From DASQPR01 sp963797605 (GTDB lineage: Bacteria > Actinomycetota > Actinomycetes > Mycobacteriales > Micromonosporaceae): a stretch of DNA of 64,000 nucleotides. Below are positions 9,987-20,697 of this stretch, piece by piece. Within the stretch, counting starts at the first letter, position 1. The number at the start of each line of letters is the position of its first letter. Below the pieces are notes generated by a model that saw nothing but the letters and a program-made list of their open reading frames with translations, did no database searches and was not told where the DNA came from. The DNA lies in the NCBI GenBank assembly GCA_963797605.1, contig CAWCPX010000001.1:62001-126000 (forward strand), written 5' to 3'. A program made the position numbers and the translations under genes.

Positions 9987-10811
9987 CTCATCGACGCTCA
10001 CCAGCACTTCTGGACCGCCGACTACGCATGGCTCGCCGACGAGGCGCTGACCCCGATCCGTCGCGACTACACCATCGACGACCTGCGGCCACATCTCGCC
10101 GCCGCCGGTGTGGACCGGACCGTCCTGGTCGAGGCCGCCCGGTGCGACGATGCCGAGACGGTCGGTTCCTCGCGCTGGCCGCGAGCACACCGGAGATCGC
10201 GGGCGTGGTCGGGTGGGCCTCGCTGTGCGATCCCGATCTGGCCGAGACGCTGGCGACTTCCCGCCGGGCCCGGCGGCGACCTCCTGGTCGGCATCCGCGA
10301 TCAGGCGCAAGGCGCAGCCCGGATGACTTTCTGGATCGGGCCGACGTCCGCGCCGGGCTCGCCGCCGTCGCGAAGCGCCGGCCTGGTCAACGAACTGGTG
10401 GTGCGCGAGACCAGCTGCCGTCGGTGATCGGGTGCCGCGCGCATGCTGGACGCGTCGTCGTGCTCGACCATCTCGGCAAGCCCAGGATCGCGGCCGGCGT
10501 GACGGCTTGGCGAGTGGCGCTCGCTGGCGGCCAGATCGCCGAATGCCCCAACGTCATCGCCAAGCTGTCCGGCCTGCGTCGCGGAGGCCGACTGGGAGAC
10601 GTGGACGGTCGATGACCTGCGCCCGTTCGTCGAGACCGCCCTCGACTGTTCGGCCCGGCGCGGCTGATGTTCGGGTCGGACTGGCCGGTGTGCGAGCTCG
10701 CCGCCACGTACGAGCAGGTGATGGACGCGATCGCGGAGATCCTCGGCGGCCGGCCGCAGCGAGATCTTCGCCGACACCGCAATCAGCACCTATCAACTGG
10801 AGATTCGATGA
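9983..10811 (+). CDS. Amidohydrolase, probable L-fuconolactonase, frameshifted
   Basis: COG3618-type metal-dependent hydrolase that would open L-fuconolactone to L-fuconate. After the GTG start the sequence reads IDAHQHFWTADYAWLADEAL, carrying the HxH metal motif, then DDLRPHLAAAGVDRTVLVEAA, LLVGIRDQ, VVLDHLGKP, NVIAKLSGL, PARLMFGSDWPVCELAATYEQV and SEIFADTAISTYQLEIR at the end. Order and length (about 275 residues) match the family. Several one-base insertions break it, for example just after the start and near 10166, 10390 and 10765. Its stop overlaps the next ATG. Confidence 0.8.
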
Positions 10812-11641
10812 ATACTCTGCGGGTCGGGCCGCCCGGCGCGGAAAGACCGGTCGGCGTCAGCGGGGGTGTGCACTAGACCTGTCCGGCGTCGTCCGACATC
10901 GACGGCGCGTTCCTCGCCGGCGGCGGCTTGCGGATCGCCGCGACGATCTGCCGGTCGTCGACGTCGCCGGGCAGCGCGTCGGTGCGCCCATCGCGCGACC
11001 CGGCGTCGTGCTGTGCATCGGCCAGAACTACGCCGCGCACGCCGCCGAGTCCGGCGCGACGCCGCCAGAGCGGCCGATCATGTTCTACAAGGCGCCGAAC
11101 ACCGTGGTCGGCCCGTACGACGACGTCCTCATCCCGCGCGGCTCGGCGAAGACCGACTGGGAGGTCGAGCTGGGCGTGGTGATCGGCCGCACCGCCCGCT
11201 ACCTGGACTCACCAGCCGACGCGCTCGGCCACGTCGCCGGCTACGTCGTCGCCAACGACGTCTGCGAGCGCGACTTCCAGCTGGCCGTCTCCGGCGGGCA
11301 GTGGTCGAAGGGGAAGTCGTGCGAGACGTTCAATCCGCTCGGCCCGTGGCTGGTCACGCCGGACGAGGTCGGCGACCCGGGCGCGCTCCGGCTGCGGTCG
11401 TGGGTCAACGGCGAGCCGCGGCAGGACTCCAGCACCGCCGACATGATCTTCGACGTCGCGTACCTGATCTGGAATCTGTCGCAGTACACCGTGCTGGAGC
11501 CGGGCGACCTGATCAACACCGGCACGCCGCAGGGGGTCGCGCTGTCCGGGCGGTTCCCGTACCTGCGCGCCGGCGACGTGGTCGAGGTCGAGATCGACGG
11601 GCCTCGGCCGGCAGCGCAGCACCCTGAAGGACGCCACGTGA
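10808..11641 (+). CDS. Fumarylacetoacetase-fold hydrolase, probable 2,4-diketo-3-deoxy-L-fuconate hydrolase
   Basis: Last step of the pathway, cleaving the diketo acid to pyruvate and L-lactate. It starts MNTLRVGPPGAERP. The family core is unbroken from about 10960 to 11600: GQNYAAHAAESG, MFYKAPNTVVGP, DWEVELGVVIGR (ExE metal ligands), YVVANDVCERDFQ (metal Asp), SGGQWSKGKSCETFNPLGPW and LINTGTPQGVALSGR. Frameshifts occur only near the ends (about 10850-10950 and 11605), after which it reads GLGRQRSTLKDAT-stop. GTGA overlap with fucD supports a shared pathway. Some relatives act as aldolases, so the exact bond broken is inferred from context. Confidence 0.83.
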
Positions 11642-12935
11642 TCATCACCGCCTCGACTCGTACGACATCCGGTTCCCGACCTCCCTCGACCTCGACGGCT
11701 CCGACGCGATGAACCCCGACCCCGACTACTCGGCCGCGTACGTGGTCCTGCGGACCGACGGCGACCACGACGGGCACGGCTTCACCTTCACCATCGGGCG
11801 TGGCAACGAGGTGTGCCGGGCCGCGATCGACGCGCTGGCGCCGCTCGTGATCGGGCAGGGCATCGACGACCTGGGCGAGTTCGCGAAGCGGCTGACGCAC
11901 GACTCGCAGATCCGCTGGCTCGGGCCGGAGAAGGGCGTGATGCACCTCGCCGCGGCCGCGCTCGTCAACGCGGCGTGGGACCTGCGCCGCGAAGGCGGCC
12001 GGCAAGCCGGTGTGGCGGCTGCTGGCCGACATGACCCCGCAGCAGATCGTCGAACTCGTCGACTGGCGCTATCTGACCGACGCGCTCACTCCGTACGAGG
12101 CGTACGACATGCTGAAGGCGGCCGAACCCGGGTCGCGCCGAGCGGATCGCCTACTTGGAACGCCACGGCTATCCCGCGTACACCACGTCGCCCGGCTGGC
12201 TCGGCTACGACGACGCGAAGCTCGCCCGGCTGGCCCGGGAGGCGGTCGACGCCGGCTACTCGATGATCAAGCTGAAGGTCGGCGCCGAACTGGCCGACGA
12301 CGTCCGGCGGTTCGCGCTCGCCCGCGAGGTGGTCGGGCCGGACATCCGGATCGCGGTCGACGCGAACCAGCGCTGGGACGTCGCCGACGCGATGACCTGG
12401 ATGACCGCGCTCGCGCCATACCACCCATGGTGGATCGAGGAGCCGACCAGCCCCGACGACGTGCTCGGGTCACGCCGCGATCCGGCGCGGCCTGGCCACC
12501 GCGACCCCGGACGGCGGGCCGATCCGGGTCGCGACCGGCGAACACGTCGCGAACCGGATCGTCTTCAAGCAGCTGCTCCAGGCGGACGCGATCGACTTCG
12601 TGCAACTCGACGCGTGCCGGGTCGGCGGCGTCAACGAGAACATCGCGATCCTGTTGCTGGCGGCCAAGTTCGGCAAGCCGGTGTGCCCGCACGCGGGCGG
12701 CGTCGGCCTGTGCGAACTCGTGCAGCACCTGTCGATCTTCGACTACGTCGCCGTCTCCGGTCGCTCGACGACCGGGCCATCGAGTACGTCGACCACCTTC
12801 ACGAACACTTCCTCGACCCGGTCGTGATCGACCGCGGCGCCTACCGGGCGCCCCGCGCGCCCGGCTTCTCCGCGCGAGATCCGGCCGGAGACGCTGCTGC
12901 GGTACGCGTTCCCGGACGGGCCCGCATGGCGTTGA
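11638..12935 (+). CDS. fucD: L-fuconate dehydratase, frameshifted
   Basis: Enolase-superfamily enzyme converting L-fuconate to 2-keto-3-deoxy-L-fuconate. It shows the hallmark segments LDGSDAMNPDPDYSAAYVVL, TFTIGRGNEVC, RLTHDSQIRWLGPEKGVMHL, YPAYTTSPGWLGYDD, IKLKVGAEL (KxK), VDANQRWDV, WIEEPTSPDDVLG, TGEHVANRIVFKQLLQ and CPHAGGVGLCELVQHLS, ending YAFPDGPAWR-stop. These agree with characterised Xanthomonas FucD as I remember it. Extra bases lie near 11655, 11998, 12137, 12470, 12765 and 12885. The stop overlaps the next ATG by 10 bp. It is the strongest single marker of the pathway. Confidence 0.9.
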
Positions 12936-14643
12936 TCCATGTCGACTTGGCACTGGCGGCCGTCGCCGGGCCGCCGTGGCCCGGGGGCGGCAGCGGGCTG
13001 ACCACCGCTCCACGGCGGGATGGCGCCGGAAGGCAGCGTGGTACGGCCCCGCGACCGACGGCGGCCCGCTGGACGCGTTGCGGCTCCTGGCCGACTGGGT
13101 GTCCCGTGCGCGAGGGTCCGGTCGACCCGGCCGATGCCCGCTGGCGATCGTCGCCGGGCCGGTGGCCGGCGTCGCGGCGCCCGGTCTCGCGCGGACCACC
13201 GTGATCGGGCTGTCGCCGCTGTCCGGCGGCGTCGGCGAGACGCGGGGCGAGGGGCCGTTCGCGGCCGGGCTGCGCGGCGCCGGCGTCACCGGCATCGTGC
13301 TGCACGGACGCTCGCCCGAGCCGGTCGTGGTCGTCGTCTCGGTCGGCTCGGTCCGGTGGAGCCGCCACCTGCTGGGGGCTGGACACCGCGCCGCGACCGA
13401 TGAGCTGCGCCGCATCACGGGCCGACGCGAGCGTCGCGGTGATCGGGCCGGCGGGGGAGCACGGCGTCCGGTACGCGTCGATCGTCACCTGCCGCGACCA
13501 CCAACTGCCCCGTCTCGGGTTCGGCGCCGTGCTCGGAGCCAAGCAGGTCAAGGCGATCGTGTGCGTCGGGAACGCGCCGGTGCCGGTCGTCGACCCGGCC
13601 GCCGTCGCCCGCGTCGCGACCCGCTACGCCGCCCGGATTCCCGGGCAACCAGCTCGCGGCGTGGCAGCACGGCGCGCCCGGATTCGCGGTGTGGAGGCCG
13701 AGCCCGGGTACGCGCCGGTCGCGAACTTCGCCGACACGCCACGCCGAGGCGGCGTCGACCCGGCCACGGCGCCGCCGATCGAACGCGTCGCCGCCTGCCC
13801 CGGCTGCCCGACCGGCTGCATGAAGGTGTACGGCGGCGCCGCGCTGCACCAGGAGGCCCTCGCCATGCTCGGGACTAACATCGGCTTCGACGATCCGTGG
13901 TCGCTGCACACCCGGTGCGTCCAGCTGGGCGTCGACCCGGTCTCGTTCGGTGGCACGCTCGCGGCCGCCGGCAGCCTGGGCCCCGATGTGCCGCGGGCCT
14001 CGAGGACGTGGCCGGCGGTGGCGATCCCCCGGATCGCCGAGGGCGCGGCGCGCCTGACCGGGCCGGGCGGAGCGGCGTACGCCGATGACCAGTAAAGATG
14101 TCGAGCTGCCGCCGTTCGATCCGCGGGTGCAGCCCAATCTCGGGCTCGGCTACGCGGTGGCGCCGATCGGCCCGCGCTACGACATCGTCGAACACGACCT
14201 GGATTTCATCCCGGACGAGGGTCTGCCCCACGCGTTCGAGGAGGCGCGGCGCTCGGGCGTCGCGTGCCGCGCCCGCCGTGGGGATCTCGATCCGGCCGGG
14301 ACGGCGACGCTGATGCGCCTGTGGAGCGGGCTGGACGCGCTCGGCGTCTGCCTGTTCGCCGCCACGCCCACCCGGCCGCTGCTCCTCGCCGACGTGGAAG
14401 AGCTGGTCGCCGCGGTGACCGGGGAAGCGCCCGACGTGCTCGCGCTCGGTTCGCTGCGGATGGCGTGGCAACGTGAGATCAACGCGCGGCTCGGCATCGG
14501 CCTCGATCGGGACACGCTGCCGGACCGGTTCTTCACCGAACCGATCGAGGCGGGCCGTGGGCCGGCGCGGTGCTCGACCGGGACGACTTCCACGCGGCCG
14601 TCGCAGAACTGCTCGACGAGCTTGGGTTCGGCATCGAGTGTGA
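12926..14643 (+). CDS. Aldehyde:ferredoxin oxidoreductase family (tungsto/molybdopterin) protein, frameshifted
   Basis: AFOR-type enzyme with a bis-pterin cofactor and one [4Fe-4S] cluster. It starts MALIHVDLALAAVAGPPWPG. Family segments in order: GPVAGVAAPGLART, LSPLSGGVGETRGEGPFAAG, LRGAGVTGIVLHGRSPEP, AVIGPAGEHGVRYASIV, LGFGAVLGAKQVKAIVCVG, ACPGCPTGCMKVYGG (CxxCxxxC cluster ligands), HQEALAMLGTNIGFDD, LGLGYAVAPIGPRYDIVEHD and FFTEPIEAG. About 570 residues when joined, normal for AFOR. Frame changes are scattered; the exact stop is uncertain and is placed at the TGA 14641-14643. An unusual member of a fucose operon; oxidation of lactaldehyde or fucose are possible roles, both inferred. Confidence 0.8.
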
Positions 14644-14681
14644 GTCCCAGAGGCAGACTTGTTCGCAGAGGAGGAACTCTG

Positions 14682-15440
14682 ATGGGCGAGTTCGACGGAC
14701 TCGTGGCCGCGATGACCGGCGGCGGATCGGGCATCGGCGCCGCTTGCGCGGCCGGGTTCGTGGCCGTGGGGCGGACGCGTCGGCGTGCTCGACCTCGATC
14801 CGCCCGAAGCCGTCCGCGCGGCACGCCTGCCGATCCGGGCCGACGTCGCCGACGCTGCGTCGCTGGACGCCGCGATGGCGCAGGTCGCGGCCGCGTTCGG
14901 CGGCATCGACATCCTCGTCAACAGCGCCGGCATCAGCGCCGTCGGCGACGTGTCCGGCAACGACGACGCCGAGTGGGCTCGGGTGCTCGACGTCAACGTC
15001 ACCGGCGTCGCCCGTGCGTGCCGGGCCGCGCTGCCCTACCTGCGGCGCAGCGAGCACGCGGTCATCGTGAACCTGTCGTCGATCGCCGCCACCGCCGGGC
15101 TGGTGCAACGCGCGCTCTACTCCGCCGTCCAAGGGCGCCGTGCACGCGCTCACGCTCGCCATGGCGGCCGATCTGGTCGGCGCGGGCGTCCGCGTGTGTT
15201 GCGTCGCGCCGGGCACGGTCGACACGCCCTGGGTCGCCCGGCTGCTCGCTCGAGCGGACGATCCGGCCGCTGAAAAAGCGCAGCTCGCGGCCCGGCAACC
15301 GACCGGCCGACTGGTCTCCGCCGATGAGGTCGCGGCCGCCATCGCGCTATCTCGCCAGTCCGGCCGCCGGGGCGACCACCGGCATGTCGCTCGCCGTCGA
15401 CGGGGGGATGTCCGGCCTGCGGTTGCCACGTCATCTGTAG
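14682..15440 (+). CDS. Short-chain dehydrogenase, probable 2-keto-3-deoxy-L-fuconate dehydrogenase, frameshifted
   Basis: NAD(P)-dependent Rossmann enzyme that would oxidise 2-keto-3-deoxy-L-fuconate to the 2,4-diketo acid. The start ATG 14682 has CAGAGGAGGAA upstream. Motifs: TGGGSGIG cofactor loop, VLDLDPPEAV, NSAGIS, NLSSIAAT (catalytic Ser) and ALYSAVKGAVHALT (Tyr and Lys), ending TTGMSLAVDGGMSG. The catalytic Lys is seen only if one extra C at 15129-15130 is removed; assuming two lost bases instead would break the invariant YxxxK spacing. Other shifts are near 14770 and 15350. Confidence 0.85.
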   Translation: MGEFDGLVAAMTGGGSGIGAACAAGFVAVGRTRRRARPRSARSRPRGTPADPGRRRRRCVAGRRDGAGRGRVRRHRHPRQQRRHQRRRRRVRQRRRRVGSGARRQRHRRRPCVPGRAALPAAQRARGHREPVVDRRHRRAGATRALLRRPRAPCTRSRSPWRPIWSARASACVASRRARSTRPGSPGCSLERTIRPLKKRSSRPGNRPADWSPPMRSRPPSRYLASPAAGATTGMSLAVDGGMSGLRLPRHL

Positions 15441-15555
15441 ACAGGCAACACCGCACCAACCACATAACCCCCTGGTGCACCACTCCGCGCCGACCGCTCC
15501 CCGTCACGGATACGAGCACCCTCCACCGCACATCGTCGTCAGGAGGATCCAAGAC

Positions 15556-18500
15556 ATGCAGCAACGTGGGAAAACCATGACGCTCGATCCGGTCGGCGCG
15601 CGCTCGCCGCCGCCGGGATCGCGCTCAGCGGTCGGCGCGGCACTGCTCGTGCACCCGCCGCTGGCCGCTCAGGCGGCGGCCGCGACCGACACGGCCTGGC
15701 ACAGCGGCGCGTTCAACGTCGACCGCCCGAACCTCGTCCGCCGCTCGAACATCATCCTCGGGCGCCCCAACACCAGCGACCCAGCAGTCGATGCCGCTCG
15801 GCAACGGCAGCCTCGGCGTCGCCGAGTGGGCCGCGGGCGGCTTCACCGCCCAGCTCAACCGCAGTGACACCCTGCCGAACCGCAGATCAGCGGGCCAGGT
15901 CACGATTCCCGGGACTCGCCGCGATCACCAGCGCCGCGAACTTCGCCGCCCACCTCGACCTCTACGACGGCGTGCTCACCGAGTCGGGCGGCGGGATGAC
16001 CGCGCAGATCTACGTGCGCGCCGACGCCGACATGCTCGTCGTCGACGTGACCGGCGCCGATCCCGAACAGCACGCAGACCGCGACAGGTCGATCTCTGGG
16101 CGGCGCGCAACCCGACGCGGCCGTCTCCGGGGCGATCGGCACGCTCGCCGAGACGTGGACCGACAGCGGTGCCGGCGGACCGGAGCGACGTACGGTTCGC
16201 TCGCCGCGGTCACCGCCGGCGGCCGCAGTGTCGCCGCGGCCGTCGTCGACTCGCGTACCGTCCGGGTGTCGTTCAATCCGAACACGGACGGCACCTTCCG
16301 CGTGCTGGTCGGCGCGCCGACGTGGACCGGCGGCAACGCCGCGACCACCGCGTCGACGCTGTTCGGCTCATCGGCGACGACGCCGTCGGCGACGCTGCAG
16401 GCGGCCGCATCTGGCGTGGTGGCACAACTTCTGGGCCGACCACGAACCTGATGAAGCTGACGTCGACCGACGGCTCCGGCGAATACCTGGAGAACCTGCG
16501 GACGTTCTACCTCTACCAGGAGGCCGGGCTCAACCGCGGCAGCGGCAACGTGCCCGGATCGCAGGCCGGCGTCGCCGACATGTACTCGTTCAACCAGGAC
16601 AACCACGACTGGGTGCCGTCGGACGTGTGGTGGTGGAACGCGCGCATGCAGGTCCCCGCGAACATGTCGGCGGGCGCGGCGGCGCTGAACACCCGCTGGT
16701 TCAACTACTACACCTCGAACCTCGCGAACATCACGGCGTGGACGAGCGCGCAAGGTGCCGCGGCAAGACCGGCGCCTGCGTGCCGGAGACGATGCGGTTC
16801 AACGGCAACGGCTACTACGATGACGGTCCGGCACCGGCAACGCTCGTGTGAACGCACGATCGCGCCGTCCTACAACTCGCAGACACTACACCACCGGCGC
16901 CGAGGTGAGCCTGGCCATCTGGCAGCAGTACCTGATGACCGGCGACACCGCCGTTCCTGAACAACGCGTACCCGCTGATGAAGGCGGCGGCGCAGTTCCT
17001 GCTCGCCGTACGCGACGTCGGCGCCGACGGGCTGCACCACACCGTCGCCAACGCGCACGAGACGCAGTGGCACGTGCACGACCCGATCACCGACGTGGCC
17101 GCGATGAAGTCGCTGTTCCCGGTGGTTGTGCAGGCCGCCGCGACGCTCGGCCTGGACGCGGCGCTGCAGACCCAGCTGAACACCGCCGATCACCAAGACT
17201 CCGCGACTACCCGCGCACCGACGCGTCGACACACAGCCAGGTCCTGACGGCGTCATCGGACGCCGGCGGCCACGGATGTGTTCGCGCTGTCAGCCGATCC
17301 GACCGCGGCGAAGAACAACGGCGAGAACCTCGACCTTGAGGTGGCCTACCCGTACAACCTGGTCGGTGACAACTCCGCTCGCTACCCCTCGCGCAGCGCA
17401 CCTACAACAACCGGCTATCACCGCAACAACGCCGACTGGGACTACGACACGATCTACGCCGCGCGCCTCGGCCTGGCCAACGAGGTGAGCAGCGGGCTCG
17501 TCGCCAACACGCAGAAGTACCAGTTGCTCCCATCCGGCATGGCCAACCTGTTCGGCAACACGACCAGCAACGAGCCGTACAACGAGCAGACCGGCATCGT
17601 CGCCGCGACCCTCAACGAGGCGCTGGTGCAGGACTACGACGGCCTCGTGCGAGTCGCGCCCGCGTGGCCGTCGACCTGGGACGTCGACGGCACGGTCTCG
17701 ATCCAGCACAACAGCATCGTTGACGTGCAGGTGCGCAACGGTGTGCCGTCGACGGTCGTGCTGGAGGCCGGGGCCACGGCCGCGTTCTCGGTGCGCTCAC
17801 CGTGGCCGGGCGAGTCGGTTCAGGTCGTCGACGGCGCGTCGGGGCACGGTGGTGGCCGCGACCACGGCCGCGCACATTCACGATCAACGCGAGCAGCGGG
17901 CCACAAGCTACCTGATCGAGCAGTCCGCGTCGCCGTTCACGAACCTGCCGTACGCGCAGGTGACCGGCTCGCCGGCGACCGTCGGCGAAGCACCTCGGCC
18001 CGGTCCGATCGGGACTGAACGGGTCCCCGTCCTACGCGTCGCTGGCGGCGTCGTTCAACAACGTCGGTGTCAGTCCGATGACACCAACACCAACCCCGGC
18101 AACTGGGACGGCGGCGGTGCGAGCTTCTCGAAGCAGGCGCTCGCGACGGCGGGCGCGACGTCGGGCGGCACGGTGACGCACGGCGGCATCACGTTCACGC
18201 TGGCCGTCGACCGCGGGCAGCGGCTCGGCCGACAACACGATCGCGGCCGGGCAGACGATCGCCATGACCGGCTCGGGCACGCTCGGCTTCCTCGTGTCGG
18301 CCAGCTACGGCCCGGCGAGCGGCACCGGCACCGTGCACTACAGCGACGGGTCAACCTCGACGTTCACGCTCGGCAGCTCCGACTGGTTCTCCAATACGCC
18401 GCCGTCCGGCGGCGACGTGGTGCTGTCGTCGGCGTACCAGAACCGGGCCGGCAACACCCGCTACAACGGCGGCGCGTACGTGTTCTTCGTGCCGGTCACG

Positions 18501-19000
18501 CTCACGGCCGGCAAGACCATGTCGAGCGTGACGCTGCCGACCGTCGGTTCGGTGCCGGTCGCCGCGGTGCCCGACGCTGCACATCTTCGCGATGGCGGCC
18601 AGCAGCGGTGGCGGGTCGTCGGTGACGTTCGAGGGCGAGTCGTACACGTCGAACAGCGGCGTGCAGGTGGCGTCGCACGCGCCCGCGTCCGGCGGCGCCA
18701 CCGCCGGGTTCATCGACAACGGCGACTGGGTCGGCTACTCGACGCACAGCACCGCCGGCGTGCACTGGTTCAGCGCCCGGATCGCCTCGGCCGGTGTCGG
18801 TGGCACGATCCAGATCCGATCGGGATCGCCAGACGGGTACGCTACTCGGCTCCGTCACGGTGCCGGTCACGGGCGGCTGGGAGACCTACCAGAACGTGTC
18901 CACGACGTTGACGGCGTCCGCGTCGGGACCGCTGTTCCTGGTCTTCGTCGGGGCCGCCGGCAACCTGTTCGACGTGGACACGGTCACGTTGACGTCGTGA
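15556..19000 (+). CDS. Secreted GH95-like alpha-L-fucosidase with C-terminal CBM6 module, frameshifted
   Basis: Large exported glycosidase of about 1,140 residues, probably releasing L-fucose from glycans. RBS CAGGAGG lies 11 bp before ATG 15556. A (frameshifted) Ala-rich signal region ends near 'PLAAQAAAATDTAW'. The GH95 N domain shows SMPLGNGSLGVAEWAAGGFT and LNRSDTLPNR; the helical barrel includes VWWWNARMQVP and TDVAAMKSLFPVVVQAA; a sandwich follows. Near 18030-18570 is a beta domain (NNVGVSDDTNTNPGNWDGGG). The C-terminus (18610-19000) is CBM6-like: FEGESYTS, FIDNGDWVGYS, VPVTGGWETYQNVST. GH95 membership is judged by eye and supported by context; other deoxyhexose specificities are possible. 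Confidence 0.65.
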
Positions 19001-19064
19001 CAGCGGCCCGGCGCGCCCGCCCGATGACGCGGCGGCGGGTCGGCTAGCACGGGGGACAGACGTC

Positions 19065-19101
19065 GTGGGTGGTGCCGCGGGAGCGGAGCGGTGCCACCCA
19101 C
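19065..19101. terminator. Bidirectional hairpin terminator
   Basis: GTGGGTGGTGCCGC (19065-19078) pairs with GCGGTGCCACCCAC (19088-19101), 14 pairs including two G-U, with a 9-nt loop. It lies between the convergent GH95-like gene and the exonuclease gene. There is no long T tract, as is common in actinomycetes. The rest of 19001-19278 shows nothing recognisable. Confidence 0.6.
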
Positions 19102-19278
19102 GACTTTCCCGCCGTGTACGGGTGCCGTCGGCGATGCGGCGTGACTCCGCGTAGCCGTCGCTGGCAGGCGTACCCGTCATGTCGGGGGCTTGTTATTGCT
19201 TACGTCCGTGCACTGCGCAGTTGAGCTGGCGGTGCGTCGAGCGGCCCAAATCCGCCAGCAGCGAGCGACCACACACCG

Positions 19279-19893
19279 TCACTCGAGGTGGCGTGAGCGG
19301 GCTTGCCGGAACAGCACGCCGAGTAGATGCGCGTAGCCGCGGGCGTCGTCGATGGCCCGATGCGTGTGCTCGATGTCGCCGAGCCATTCGGGTGGCAGCG
19401 TCTGAACGGACAACTCGGCCACCGGCCGGCCCGTCACGGCCGCGGCGTAGCTACGCAGGCACAGGCCCGGACCGTGGAAGAGGACATCGGTCTCGTAGGG
19501 GCCTGGAACCAGTCCGTAGCGGGTGAAGCGCCGCAGGTAGTAGTCGATCCAGTTCCCGTCGAACGTGATCGGCGAGGCGGCGAACACGCGCGGGCCCGGC
19601 AGGTCGCGGACCCACGCGACGAACCCGGCCATCACCTCGGCGACGGCCCGCGGATCGGTCGTCGCGGCCGCCCACGACTCGGGCTGCGTTTGGAACCACG
19701 CGTACGTGTCGGGGTTCGGCTGCGCGCCCGGCAGCGGCTCGAGTACGGCTTCGAAGACGCCGCGTTCCACCCCGTCCGAGGTGACGGCGACCGAGGCGAA
19801 CGACCGCATCGAGTGCGGGCCGGGCCACGCGCCGTCGGTCTCGATGTCGGTGACGACGTAGATCCACTTATCCGGGCCTGGCGCCTCGTTCAC
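19279..19893 (-). CDS. 3'-5' exoribonuclease-like (DnaQ fold) protein
   Basis: DEDD-type exonuclease domain protein of 204 residues. The start is GTG 19893 because GGAGGAG lies 8 bp upstream; longer readings run into unrelated sequence. Acidic motifs: VVTDIETDG (motif I, D and E), SPITFDGNWIDYYLRRF (motif II Asp), and HRAIDDARGYAHLLG (HxxxD motif III). The length and arrangement resemble the small mycobacterial exoribonuclease Rv2179c family. It is likely cytoplasmic, acting on RNA 3' overhangs. It stands alone, convergent to the GH95-like gene. This is the first clean frame after the damaged region. Confidence 0.75.
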   Translation of the reverse strand: MNEAPGPDKWIYVVTDIETDGAWPGPHSMRSFASVAVTSDGVERGVFEAVLEPLPGAQPNPDTYAWFQTQPESWAAATTDPRAVAEVMAGFVAWVRDLPGPRVFAASPITFDGNWIDYYLRRFTRYGLVPGPYETDVLFHGPGLCLRSYAAAVTGRPVAELSVQTLPPEWLGDIEHTHRAIDDARGYAHLLGVLFRQARSRHLE

Positions 19894-20136
19894 GGCGAAA
19901 TCTCCTCCACGCGTTGGGTTCGGGTCAGCCGGGAGTGTGCCAAGTCGGCGCTCGGATCGGTGGGGTCCCCGTGTCGGGTCGCCCGCGTGACGCGCGGGGT
20001 GTGCTCGGAGCGGGCTTCGCCGAAGGTGGCTGGGCGGCCACGGCCGGAGGGGGCACGGCCTACCCTGACAGAGGTGGGGCGGGCGCGAACGCCGGTGTCC
20101 CCACCAACGCCTCTCATGCGGGGAAGAGGACGAATC

Positions 20137-20697
20137 ATGCAGAACATCTTGCCGAGCAGATGGACAAAAGCCACGATCTGGTGGCGATCGCTCGCTGTGG
20201 CCGTTTTCGCCGGACTCTTGGTCGCCGCCTTCGCGACCGGCGCCTCCGCCGCACCCAAGGCGCCTTCGCCCGGCACCGGCGGCACTCCGATCATCATGAC
20301 GCAAAACGGGCCAGACGGTGCTTATCTCACCGACGGGACGGGCCGGACGCTGTACCTGTTCGCGTTGGATACCAGCGGCAAGTCGGCCTGTAACGGTGCC
20401 TGCGCGGCCGCGTGGCCGCCCTTGCACACGACCGGCGCCACGACCGCCGGCGCCGGCGTCACCGCTTCGAAGCTGACGACGGTGACGCGCAATGACGGTT
20501 CGAGGCAGGTCGTCTATGACGGACACCCGCTCTACTACTTCACCGGAGACAGAGCCGCTGGTCAGATCCACGGCCAGGGCGTGAACGCGTTCGGTGGCTT
20601 CTGGTGGCTGGTGTCGCCGGCCGGTGCGCCGATCATGAGCAGCGCTTCTCCGTCCGCGCCCGCGCCGAGCGGTGGCAGTGGTGGCGGCCTCTACTAA
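20137..20697 (+). CDS. Secreted-repeat protein (PF03640-type)
   Basis: Exported 186-residue protein of unknown function. An N-terminal signal peptide (SLAVAVFAGLLVAAFATGASA, cut before APKAP) is followed by two repeat units. One reads DGRTLYLFALD-like 'GTGRTLYLFALDTSGKSACN' with GACAAAWPPL; the second has VVYDGHPLYYFTGDRAAGQIHGQG and FGGFWWLVSPAG. These are the hallmarks of the secreted repeat family seen in many actinobacterial lipoproteins. A Ser/Pro/Gly-rich tail closes it. Start ATG 20137 was chosen over the in-frame ATG 21 bases upstream because GGAAGAGGA precedes it. Confidence 0.8.
   Translation: MQNILPSRWTKATIWWRSLAVAVFAGLLVAAFATGASAAPKAPSPGTGGTPIIMTQNGPDGAYLTDGTGRTLYLFALDTSGKSACNGACAAAWPPLHTTGATTAGAGVTASKLTTVTRNDGSRQVVYDGHPLYYFTGDRAAGQIHGQGVNAFGGFWWLVSPAGAPIMSSASPSAPAPSGGSGGGLY

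Noticed and set aside
8712..15130. Two-base CG/GC deletions in place of one-base insertions
   Set aside because: Both restore the frame, but only single insertions keep the SDR YxxxK and ABC signature-to-DEPT spacing.
1..19000. Programmed +1 frameshifting as the explanation for the broken genes
   Set aside because: There are dozens of shifts with no shared slippery motif or stimulatory structure, they hit unrelated genes and both strands, and some are -1.
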